A stretch of DNA of 64,000 nt from Brevibacterium casei CIP 102111 (GTDB lineage Bacteria; Actinomycetota; Actinomycetes; Actinomycetales; Brevibacteriaceae), in the NCBI RefSeq assembly GCF_900169275.1, contig NZ_FXZC01000003.1:434001-498000 (forward strand). Reading direction: 5' to 3'. Under the pieces are notes generated by a model. It ran no database searches. It had not been told where the DNA came from and saw nothing but the letters and a program-made list of their open reading frames with translations. Numbering within the stretch: the stretch's first letter is position 1; each line of letters opens with the position of its first letter. Positions 7,489 to 16,003 of the stretch are shown piece by piece. Made by a program: the position numbers and the translations under genes.

Positions 7489-10113
7489 ATGAGAGAAGAT
7501 CGTGAGGAAAGTGGTACGACGACGATGAGTTCCGAACCAACAGCCATCGATGTCTGGGAGGCACTCCTCGACCCACAAGGCGACTTCTCCCTCCCGGACT
7601 TCTCCGCGGTCACCCCTGACACCCTCAGCACCGCGGCCCGGGCCGCCACCGACTTCGCCCTCGCCGAGGTCGAGCACATCGTCACCGACGACGCCGACCC
7701 GACCTTCGTCACCACGACCGTCCGCTTCGAGTCCGCGACCGTGCCGATGGCCCGGCTCGCCGCCCTCGTCCGCACCATCGAATCGAACCACCTCACCCCT
7801 GAGCTCACCGATGCCGTCGCCGAGGTGTGGGTCCGGCTGTCCGCGACCCGCACCGAGATGCTGCTGGGCGTCGATCTCTTCCACCGCATCGAACAGGTCC
7901 CGGTCACCGACCTCAACCCCGAGGACAAGCGCCACCAGGAGCTCACGGTCGAGAACTTCGTCCGGGCCGGCGCCCGCCTCGGCGAGGAGGACCGTGCGCA
8001 CATGGCGACGATCGAAGCCGAACTCACCGCGCTCTCGACCTCCTTCTCCCGGGCACTGGGAACGGACACAAGGGAACTCGCGGTCCACCTCGGCGAGGCG
8101 GACGAGCTCAAGGGGCTGAGTGAGGACCAAATCGCGGCCGCAGCCACCCGCGCGGGCGAACGCGACGAATCCGGCTACCTGCTGGGACTGAACAACTTCA
8201 CTCAGCAGCTCGTCCTCGGACCGCTCGAGAGCACCGCGACGAGGGAGCACGTGCTGCGGAACTCGATGGCGCGCGGTGCACGCGGCGGGGACGGCGACAC
8301 CCGGGCGCAGGTCTCGGACATCACTGCCCTGCGGGCCCTGCAGGCGAAGCTGCTCGGCTACCCGTCGTACTCCTCCTACGCGATTGACAACCAGACGGCG
8401 GGCGGCCCCGACGCGGCAGCCGACATCGTCTCCTCCCTCATCGCGCCCGCCAATGCGCAGCTGGCGGCCGAACTCGACACCGTCCGCGACCGCTACGGCC
8501 TCGACGAGATCGCCCCGTCCGACGTCATGCACTACCTCGCGAAGTACCGGCAGGACGAGTTCGGCATCGACCCCGACGAGGTCGCGCAGTACTTCGAGTT
8601 CGACACTGTGCTCACGGACGGCGTCTTCTTCGCCGCCACGGGGCTCTATGGGATCACCTTCGCTCCCGCGGAGGGCGTCGTCGGCTGGCACGACGACGTC
8701 AGCGCCTACGAGGTCACCGACGTCGGCGGTCGCACCCTCGGCCTCATCCTCATCGACCCCTATGCGCGGGACACGAAGCGGGGAGGCGCGTGGATGGACC
8801 AGCTCGTGCCCGCCTCCCGGCTGACCGGCGACCTCCCGGTCGTCACCCTCTCCCTCAACCTTGCCAAGCCCGGTCCCGGCCGGCCCACCCTGCTCTCCCC
8901 GACCGAGCTGACGACGCTCTTCCACGAGTTCGGCCACGTCCTCCACGGCCTCTTCGCGAACTCGACCTACCCCTCGACGGCGGGCACCTCGGTGCCCCGC
9001 GACTACGTCGAGTTCCCCTCCCAGTTCAACGAGATGTGGCGCTTCCACCCGCAGGTCCTCCCCCACTATGCGAAGCACGTCGAGACCGGTGAGCCGATGC
9101 CCGAGGCCATGGTCGCCTCCCTCATCGCCGGGGAGGACTTCGGGCAGGGCTTCTCGACGATCGAGTACCTCGCCGCCGCCATGCTCGACCTCTCATGGCA
9201 CTCGCTCGAGGCCGGAGAGCACATCACCGACGTCCTCTCCTTCGAATCCGAGGTGCTCGACGCCGCCGGCTTCTCCCCGCTCGTGCCCCCGCGCTACCGC
9301 ACGACGTACTTCGGCCACATCTTCGCCTCCGGCTATGCGGCCGGCTACTACTCGTACCTCTACTCCGAGGTCATCGCCGCGTGGGTGAGCGAATGGTTCG
9401 AATCCCAGGGCGGGCTCAACCGTGAGGCCGGCGAGGCGTTCCGCGAGGCGATCCTCGCCCCCGGCTACTCCGTCGATCCGATGACGGCGATCGAGAAGTT
9501 CTTCGGCGTCCGTCCCGACGTCGCACCGCTGCTGCGCCGCCGCGGGCTCGCGGAGCCGGTGCCTGAGGGCAGTGACCCGTCCCCCGCCGAGGCGGACGCT
9601 GGGACCGGGGCGACCGCCGATGACACCGCCCCGAAGCACCACGCGAACAACACCCGCATCGCCGAGATCCTCACCGACAACGGGATCGAGCCGCAGATCA
9701 CGGTGTTCTCCGAGGCCACCCCGACGGCCGCCTCGGCGGCGGAGAAGGTCGGGGTCGACGTCGGCGCGATCGCCAACAGTCTCGTCTTCTCCGCCGGCGG
9801 GGACCCGGTGCTCATCATGACCTCGGGCGCCCACCGCGTCGACACGGACCACGTGGCCTCCCTCATCGGCGTCGACTCCCTCGACCGCGCGGACAAGGAC
9901 CTCGTCCGGGCGGCGACCGGCCAGGTCATCGGCGGCGTCGCCCCGATCGGCCACCCCGCACCGATCCCCACGTTCATCGACACAGCCCTCCGGGACTTCC
10001 CCGTCCTCTGGGCGGCGGCGGGAACCCCGCAGTCGATGATGCCGCTCACCTACGACCAGCTCGTCACACTCACCGGGGGGAAGGAGATCGCCGTTGTCGC
10101 CGACGAGTCCTGA
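7489..10113 (+). CDS. M3 family oligopeptidase fused to a C-terminal YbaK/EbsC deacylase-like domain
   Basis: 874 residues in one uninterrupted frame. Residues ~15-690 form a thimet-oligopeptidase/Dcp-type M3 metallopeptidase; the zinc motif HEFGH begins at residue 479 and is followed by the family's YVEFPSQFNEMW segment. A polar linker leads at about residue 719 into a YbaK/EbsC (aminoacyl-tRNA editing) domain with GAIANSLVF, VDTDHVASLIG, ATGQVIGGVAPIGHPAP and an LTGG end. The position of Lys45 in classic YbaK is Asn here (IANSL), a variant I recall in other members. Two starts are possible: ATG 7489 (GGAGG 4 bases upstream) or ATG 7525. A VUT transporter gene overlaps its end. Confidence 0.87.
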   Translation: MREDREESGTTTMSSEPTAIDVWEALLDPQGDFSLPDFSAVTPDTLSTAARAATDFALAEVEHIVTDDADPTFVTTTVRFESATVPMARLAALVRTIESNHLTPELTDAVAEVWVRLSATRTEMLLGVDLFHRIEQVPVTDLNPEDKRHQELTVENFVRAGARLGEEDRAHMATIEAELTALSTSFSRALGTDTRELAVHLGEADELKGLSEDQIAAAATRAGERDESGYLLGLNNFTQQLVLGPLESTATREHVLRNSMARGARGGDGDTRAQVSDITALRALQAKLLGYPSYSSYAIDNQTAGGPDAAADIVSSLIAPANAQLAAELDTVRDRYGLDEIAPSDVMHYLAKYRQDEFGIDPDEVAQYFEFDTVLTDGVFFAATGLYGITFAPAEGVVGWHDDVSAYEVTDVGGRTLGLILIDPYARDTKRGGAWMDQLVPASRLTGDLPVVTLSLNLAKPGPGRPTLLSPTELTTLFHEFGHVLHGLFANSTYPSTAGTSVPRDYVEFPSQFNEMWRFHPQVLPHYAKHVETGEPMPEAMVASLIAGEDFGQGFSTIEYLAAAMLDLSWHSLEAGEHITDVLSFESEVLDAAGFSPLVPPRYRTTYFGHIFASGYAAGYYSYLYSEVIAAWVSEWFESQGGLNREAGEAFREAILAPGYSVDPMTAIEKFFGVRPDVAPLLRRRGLAEPVPEGSDPSPAEADAGTGATADDTAPKHHANNTRIAEILTDNGIEPQITVFSEATPTAASAAEKVGVDVGAIANSLVFSAGGDPVLIMTSGAHRVDTDHVASLIGVDSLDRADKDLVRAATGQVIGGVAPIGHPAPIPTFIDTALRDFPVLWAAAGTPQSMMPLTYDQLVTLTGGKEIAVVADES

Positions 10114-10834
10114 GACGCCTTCCCCGGACAGCGACTCTGGGCAGCCGGGTCGGACCCCCGATCCGGCGGAACCCACGCACCGACTCGCCGCCTTCGCGTC
10201 CTCGCGCGGTCGGTACTACGCGATCTTCCTCGCGGTCTTCTGCGCGGTGCTCATCATCTCGAACATCTCGGCGACGAAGGTCATCGGCTTCGGCCCCATC
10301 GTCACCGACGGCGGGGCGTTCCTCTTCCCCATCGCCTACATCCTCGGCGACGTCATCAGCGAGGTCTACGGCTTCAAGGCCGCCCGCAAGGCCGTCATCA
10401 CCGGCTTCGCCCTGCAGGTCCTCGCGACCCTCGTCTTCTGGCTCGTCCTCATCTCACCGCCGGGACCCGGATACGAGAACCAGGACGCCTTCGCCGCCGT
10501 CCTCGGCTTCTACCCGCGCATCGTCCTGGCCTCACTGGCCGGCTACTTCGTCGGCCAGCTCCTCAACTCCTACGTCCTCGTCGCTGTGAAGAAACGGATG
10601 GGCGAATCGAAGCTGTGGGTGCGCCTGCTTACCTCGACCGGTGTCGGCGAGTTCGTCGACACCCTCCTCTTCTGCACGATCGCCTTCGCCGGCGTCATCC
10701 CCGGCTGGGACTTCGTCAACTACGTCGTCGTCGGCTTCGTCTACAAGGTCGGCGTCGAGGTCATCCTCCTGCCCGTCACGTACCGGGTGATCACCCTCGT
10801 CAAACGCCACGAACCGAGCTACGCGCAGGACTGA
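10094..10834 (+). CDS. VUT family queuosine-precursor transporter (YhhQ-like)
   Basis: 246 residues: a ~35-residue polar N-terminus, then about six membrane helices (IFLAVFCAVLIISNISATK, FLFPIAYILGDVISEVYGFK, and others). The NISATKV and YILGDVISEVYGF motifs are hallmarks of the VUT/YhhQ family that imports 7-deazaguanine precursors (queuine, preQ0, preQ1). The start is TTG at 10094, supported by AAGGAG 7 bases upstream, and overlaps the previous gene by 20 bases. It converges on tgt, the enzyme that uses these bases, which supports the assignment. Confidence 0.85.
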   Translation: MSPTSPETPSPDSDSGQPGRTPDPAEPTHRLAAFASSRGRYYAIFLAVFCAVLIISNISATKVIGFGPIVTDGGAFLFPIAYILGDVISEVYGFKAARKAVITGFALQVLATLVFWLVLISPPGPGYENQDAFAAVLGFYPRIVLASLAGYFVGQLLNSYVLVAVKKRMGESKLWVRLLTSTGVGEFVDTLLFCTIAFAGVIPGWDFVNYVVVGFVYKVGVEVILLPVTYRVITLVKRHEPSYAQD

Positions 10835-10851
10835 GCCGCGCTGAGCCTGAC

Positions 10852-12117
<1,266 letters not shown>

Positions 12118-12129
12118 TTAACTGGGTGG

Positions 12130-13101
12130 ATGCGACCGAGACTCACCGCCGTGCTCGAGACCGCCGTGCGCTCCCGCCGTCCCCTCGTCACCGACGGAGG
12201 GCTGGGCACCGCGCTCGAGTCCCGCGGCATCGTCCTCGACCACGTCCTGTGGTCGGCCGGTCTCCTCCGTGACGATCCCGATACCCTCGCCGAGGTGCAC
12301 GCCGCCTTCGCGAGAGCCGGTGCCGACATCGTCACGACCGCGAGCTACCAGATCGGCCCGCGCGCTGGGCTCACAGACACTGGGCTCACGGACACTGGGC
12401 CCACGGACACTGCGGTGCGTCGACTGAGTGCCGACAGCGTCACCCTCGCCCGCGAGGCTTCCTCACGCGGCACCGCCGCTCCCGTCCTCATCGCCGGCTC
12501 GGTGGGCCCGTTCGGGGCCGTCCTCGGCGACGGGTCCGAATACACCGGCGACTATGCGCTCACCGATGCCGAGTTCGCCGCCTTCCACCGTCCCCGCATC
12601 GAAGCTCTCGCCGAGGCGGGCGCCGACGTCATCGCGCTCGAGACCCAACCGAACCTGGCGGAGATCCGGGTGATCGCCGACCTCGTCGAGGAGACCCGCG
12701 TCCCTGCGTGGCTGTCGGTGACCCTCGCCGACGGAGGACCCACCGGCGCCCCGCGACTTCCCGACGGCACCCCGCTCACGGCCCTCGCCGAGGTGGCCGC
12801 CGCCCATCCGACGGTCCGCGCGGTCGGCGTCAACTGCGTCCGCCCCGCCCAGGTGTCTCCTGCGCTCGAGGCGCTGGCCGCGGTCTCCGACCTGCCCCTC
12901 ATCGCCTATCCGAACTCGGGCGAGACCTACGATGCGGAGTCGATGACGTGGCAGGATCCGGGGGCGGAGGCGGGCGAGCGCCTCGGCGCGTGGCCGGTCG
13001 CGGACTGGATCGCCCGCGGGGCCCGGATCGTCGGCGGCTGCTGCCGGACGACGCCCGCGGACATCGCAGAGCTCGTGCTCAGAGCATCTTCCCGGGGTTG
13101 A
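12130..13101 (+). CDS. mmuM: Homocysteine S-methyltransferase
   Basis: 323 residues. It transfers a methyl group from S-methylmethionine or SAM to homocysteine to give methionine. Zinc ligands are visible as the Cys in GVNCVRP and the Cys pair in VGGCCRTTP; the N-terminus has TDGGLGTALESRG, typical of the family. A three-fold in-frame 15-bp repeat (GLTDT units) lies in a surface loop near residues 80-94. The ATG at 12130 is 21 bases from the divergent tgt start. The 3' end overlaps the end of the glcD-like gene by 23 bases. Confidence 0.9.
   Translation: MRPRLTAVLETAVRSRRPLVTDGGLGTALESRGIVLDHVLWSAGLLRDDPDTLAEVHAAFARAGADIVTTASYQIGPRAGLTDTGLTDTGPTDTAVRRLSADSVTLAREASSRGTAAPVLIAGSVGPFGAVLGDGSEYTGDYALTDAEFAAFHRPRIEALAEAGADVIALETQPNLAEIRVIADLVEETRVPAWLSVTLADGGPTGAPRLPDGTPLTALAEVAAAHPTVRAVGVNCVRPAQVSPALEALAAVSDLPLIAYPNSGETYDAESMTWQDPGAEAGERLGAWPVADWIARGARIVGGCCRTTPADIAELVLRASSRG
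12366..12410. repeat. Three tandem 15-bp repeats inside mmuM
   Basis: TGGGCTCACAGACAC, TGGGCTCACGGACAC and TGGGCCCACGGACAC follow each other at 12366, 12381 and 12396. They keep the reading frame and encode a repeated Gly-Leu/Pro-Thr-Asp-Thr unit in a loop where copy number probably does not affect catalysis. Confidence 0.85.
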
Positions 13102-14479
13102 GGATCCCCAGCGGGTCGAGGGAGTCCTTGATCGCGGCCTGCATGCGCTGGGCACCGGAGTCGAGCTCGCGGCCGAGCCACTCTCGCTTGAGGTAGCCGA
13201 CCCCGTGCTCGCCGGTGATCGTCCCGCCGAGGTCGAGGCCGAGCTGCATGATCTCCGCGAACGCCTCCTGGGCTTGGGCGACCATCGCCTCGTCGCGGGC
13301 GTCGAAGACGACGGAGGGATGCATGTTCCCGTCCCCCGCATGTCCCGCGGTGGCGACGACGACGTCGTACCTCTCGTCGATCTCCCGCAACCGGGCGAAG
13401 AACTCGCCGAGGCGGGAGCGGGGCACGCAGACGTCGTCGATGAGCTCGCCGCCACCGATGGTGTTCGCATACGTCTCCATCGCCGGTGCCACGGCCCTCC
13501 GGGCGGCGACGAGCATGTCGCTGTCGTCGGGGTCGTCGGAGACGACGATCTCGGTCGCCCCATTGGCCTCGGCGATCGCCTCGAACCCGGCGAGGTCACG
13601 GGCCGCCTCGGCGGCGGGCTTGTCGGACTGGACGAGGAGGAGGGCACCGGCGTCGGCGGGCAGGCCGAAGTCGCCGTAGTCATTGATCATCGCCATCGTC
13701 GCAGCGTCGATGAATTCGAGCATCGACGGCTGGGCACCGGAGGCCATGAACTCCGCGACCGTGCGGCCCGCCGATTCGGTGTCCGGGAAGATCCCCACCC
13801 CAGTCAGCGGCGGCGGCAGGAGCGGGGTGAGTCCCAAGGTGATCTCGACGATGACCCCGAGCGTGCCCTCCGACCCGACGAGGAGAGCGGCGAGGTCGAG
13901 GCCGGCCACGCCCTTCGCCGTCGCGCGGCCGAGCTTCGTCACCGTGCCGTCGGCGAGGACGACGGTGAGTCCACGGACGTAGTCCTTCGTCACCCCGTAC
14001 TTGACGCAGCACATGCCGCCGGCGTTCGTCGCGACGTTCCCGCCGATCGTCGAGATCGCCACCGACCCCGGATCGGGCGGGTAGGCGAGTCCTTCGGCGG
14101 CGAGGGCGGCCTTGAGGTCGGCATTGATGACGCCGGGCTCGACCCGGCAGATCTGGTCGACGGGATCGATCTCGACGATCGCGTCCATTCCGGCGAGGTT
14201 GAGCAGCAGGGCGCCGTCGACGGCGTTCGCCCCGCCCGAGAGCCCCGTCCGCGCCCCCTGTGTGACGACGGGGATGCGGTGCCCGGTGGCGAAGCGCATG
14301 ACGGCGACGACATCATCGACGCTCCTGGCCCGGACGAGACCGAGCGCCCGCCCGGCCGGGCAGAAGAGCGCCCGGTCGGAGGCGAAGCCGTCGACGACGT
14401 CGCGGTCGGTCACGAGCGCACCGGGGCTGAGCTGCTCGGCGAGCACGCCGAGGCCGGCCGCCGCCTCCTCGACGCTCAT
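13079..14479 (-). CDS. FAD-linked 2-hydroxyacid oxidase/dehydrogenase (GlcD / D-lactate dehydrogenase type)
   Basis: 466 residues. A PCMH-type FAD domain lies in residues ~35-215 (VTQGARTGLSGGANA; YPPDPGSVAISTIGGNVATNAGG) and a VAO-type substrate cap follows, ending in the conserved GHAGDGNMHPSVVFD and GEHGVGYLKR. The family oxidises glycolate, D-lactate or similar 2-hydroxyacids with a membrane or flavin acceptor; the exact substrate is open. If it is glycolate, the product is glyoxylate, matching the pathways from 19 kb on. Its ATG overlaps the stop of the hisC-like gene (TGATG), so the two are translationally coupled. Confidence 0.85.
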   Translation of the reverse strand: MSVEEAAAGLGVLAEQLSPGALVTDRDVVDGFASDRALFCPAGRALGLVRARSVDDVVAVMRFATGHRIPVVTQGARTGLSGGANAVDGALLLNLAGMDAIVEIDPVDQICRVEPGVINADLKAALAAEGLAYPPDPGSVAISTIGGNVATNAGGMCCVKYGVTKDYVRGLTVVLADGTVTKLGRATAKGVAGLDLAALLVGSEGTLGVIVEITLGLTPLLPPPLTGVGIFPDTESAGRTVAEFMASGAQPSMLEFIDAATMAMINDYGDFGLPADAGALLLVQSDKPAAEAARDLAGFEAIAEANGATEIVVSDDPDDSDMLVAARRAVAPAMETYANTIGGGELIDDVCVPRSRLGEFFARLREIDERYDVVVATAGHAGDGNMHPSVVFDARDEAMVAQAQEAFAEIMQLGLDLGGTITGEHGVGYLKREWLGRELDSGAQRMQAAIKDSLDPLGILNPGKML

Positions 14480-15555
14480 CAGCGGGCGGCGAACTCTCGG
14501 GCCACCGCGCGCACGCGGTCAAGGGCCTCATCGGCGCCGATGCTCACCCTCACGCCGCCGGAGAGTCGGCGGATCGCCACGGCCTGGGCTGCGCACGCGT
14601 CTTCGAACGCGGCCGCGGCGTCGTCGTCGAGGGCGATCCACACATAGTTGCCCTGCGCATCAGGGACGTCGAAGCCGAGGTCGCGCAGGTCAGCGGCGAA
14701 GCGGTCACGGGTCGCTGCGACCTCCTTCGCCCGGACGAGCACCTCGTCGACCCGCGCGAGCGACTCCGAGGCGGCGGCCTGAGCGCCGGTGGTGACACTG
14801 AACGGGGCGACGACCTGACGCAGAGCGGTGGCGATCTCGGCATCGGCGACGCCGTAGCCGACGCGCAGTCCCGCGAGTCCGTGCGCCTTCGAGAACGTGC
14901 GGGCGAGGACGAGGTTGTCGTACTTCCGGAACGCGGCGAGACCGTCGACCGCCTCGGCGTCGGTGGCGAACTCCCAGTACGCCTCGTCGAGGGCGACGAT
15001 GACCCCGGCGGGCACTTCGGCCATGAATCCGTCGAGCTCGGACGTGCGCACGGACGGACCCGTAGGGTTGTTCGGTGAGCAGAGGAGGACGAGGCGGGTC
15101 GTGTCGTCGATCTCGGCGAGCATCCCCGCGAAGTCGTGCCGGCCGTCGGGCAGCAGGGGCACCGCGCGCTTCTCCGCACCGCGGGCCGACGCGAGGATCG
15201 GGTACATCTCGAACGACGGCCACGGGTAGACGACGGAGGTCCCAGCCTCGAGGGTGATGTTCGTCAGGGCCGAGAGGATCTCCGAGGCGCCCGCCCCGGG
15301 CACGACCTCGCTCGGGTCGACGTCGAGGTAGGCGGCGATCTCGGCGACGAGCTTCGCCGACTTCGGATCAGGATAGGCGGCGGGCACCTGCGTCGCGGCG
15401 GCCACGGCTTCGGTGATGCCCGGCAGCGGGGCGAAGTGGTTCTCGTTCGACGACAGTTTGTACGGGGCCAGCCCCGGGGCATCCGACGGCGGTTTGCCGG
15501 GCTTATAGGGCGGGAACTGGGTCAGGGCATCGCGAAGGAGGAATCGTTTCGACAT
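14479..15555 (-). CDS. hisC: Histidinol-phosphate / aromatic aminotransferase (HisC-type)
   Basis: 358 residues, a fold-type I PLP aminotransferase. Visible motifs are KLSSNENHFAPLP, CSPNNPTGP, ALDEAYWEFA (Asp and Tyr contacting PLP) and the Schiff-base lysine segment ARTFSKAHGLAGLRVGYG. The length matches HisC. No other his gene is nearby, so it may instead be an aromatic-amino-acid or related aminotransferase (PatN/HisC2 type). The ATG at 15555 (MSKRFLL) is preferred; a second ATG two codons upstream also works. It is followed directly by the GlcD-type oxidase. Confidence 0.82.
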   Translation of the reverse strand: MSKRFLLRDALTQFPPYKPGKPPSDAPGLAPYKLSSNENHFAPLPGITEAVAAATQVPAAYPDPKSAKLVAEIAAYLDVDPSEVVPGAGASEILSALTNITLEAGTSVVYPWPSFEMYPILASARGAEKRAVPLLPDGRHDFAGMLAEIDDTTRLVLLCSPNNPTGPSVRTSELDGFMAEVPAGVIVALDEAYWEFATDAEAVDGLAAFRKYDNLVLARTFSKAHGLAGLRVGYGVADAEIATALRQVVAPFSVTTGAQAAASESLARVDEVLVRAKEVAATRDRFAADLRDLGFDVPDAQGNYVWIALDDDAAAAFEDACAAQAVAIRRLSGGVRVSIGADEALDRVRAVAREFAAR

Positions 15556-15634
15556 GCACATATCGTGACACAGGCAACGAATGCTCGGCACAGCGGCCGG
15601 CATTCGAGAGGGGTGCCCGTGCCCGCACATGGGA

Positions 15635-15670
15635 GGTGGCCCTGAGATCGCGGGATCGATCAGGGCCACC
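15635..15670. repeat. Perfect 11-bp inverted repeat upstream of the hisC-like gene
   Basis: GGTGGCCCTGA (15635-15645) and TCAGGGCCACC (15660-15670) are perfect inverted copies with a 14-base loop that itself contains two GATC. It lies about 80 bases upstream of the hisC-like start and about 330 bases upstream of the sigma-factor start. It could be an operator, an RNA leader hairpin or a terminator of an unseen transcript; nothing visible decides among these. Confidence 0.5.
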
Positions 15671-15867
15671 GGGGATGATGAGTCCGGGACTCGAGGGGAC
15701 GCGTGTCGTGCCGAACGCGGAAGGGGACGTGGGTGGCGACCCCTTCACTCATCTAGACCGGAAACTGCGCCTGTTCGTTCGCGACTCCGGGAAGATTTTT
15801 CTCGATTCGGCAAACTCCCAGGTCAGCGGGTTGGCACAGATTGCCGACCACATCAGGAGATTCCGCA

Positions 15868-15897
15868 TTGTGAGAGCACGACGGGTGTATCTAGAAT
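15868..15897 (+). promoter_or_regulatory. Candidate promoter for the sigma-factor fusion gene
   Basis: TTGTGA (15868-15873) and TAGAAT (15892-15897) are separated by 18 bases. A transcript from here would start near 15904, about 100 bases before the ATG at 16004, and would exclude the possible upstream start at 15896. The -35 box is imperfect. Confidence 0.45.
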
Positions 15898-16003
15898 GGG
15901 AGGTCAGTGCTTCCCCTGCGCACCCCACCGGCGAACGAGCGCGGCACCCTCCCCTCGCGCGGGTTCGACGGTCGAATTCCCCGCTTCCGACGATGACGAG
16001 TCC

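Larger units (their letters stand above)
15556..16003. other. 448-base intergenic region between the hisC-like and sigma-factor genes
   Basis: No convincing protein gene is visible. The region holds one long inverted repeat near the hisC side (15635-15670) and a promoter-like pair near the sigma-factor side (15868-15897). The middle part (about 15760-15860) is less GC-rich than the surroundings, as expected for a promoter region. Confidence 0.5.

Noticed and set aside
7426..9078. Upstream extension of the AI-2E permease frame to about 900 codons
   Set aside because: The extension is antisense to the M3 peptidase and has no membrane-protein character; family homology begins at MSSASFPVTN.
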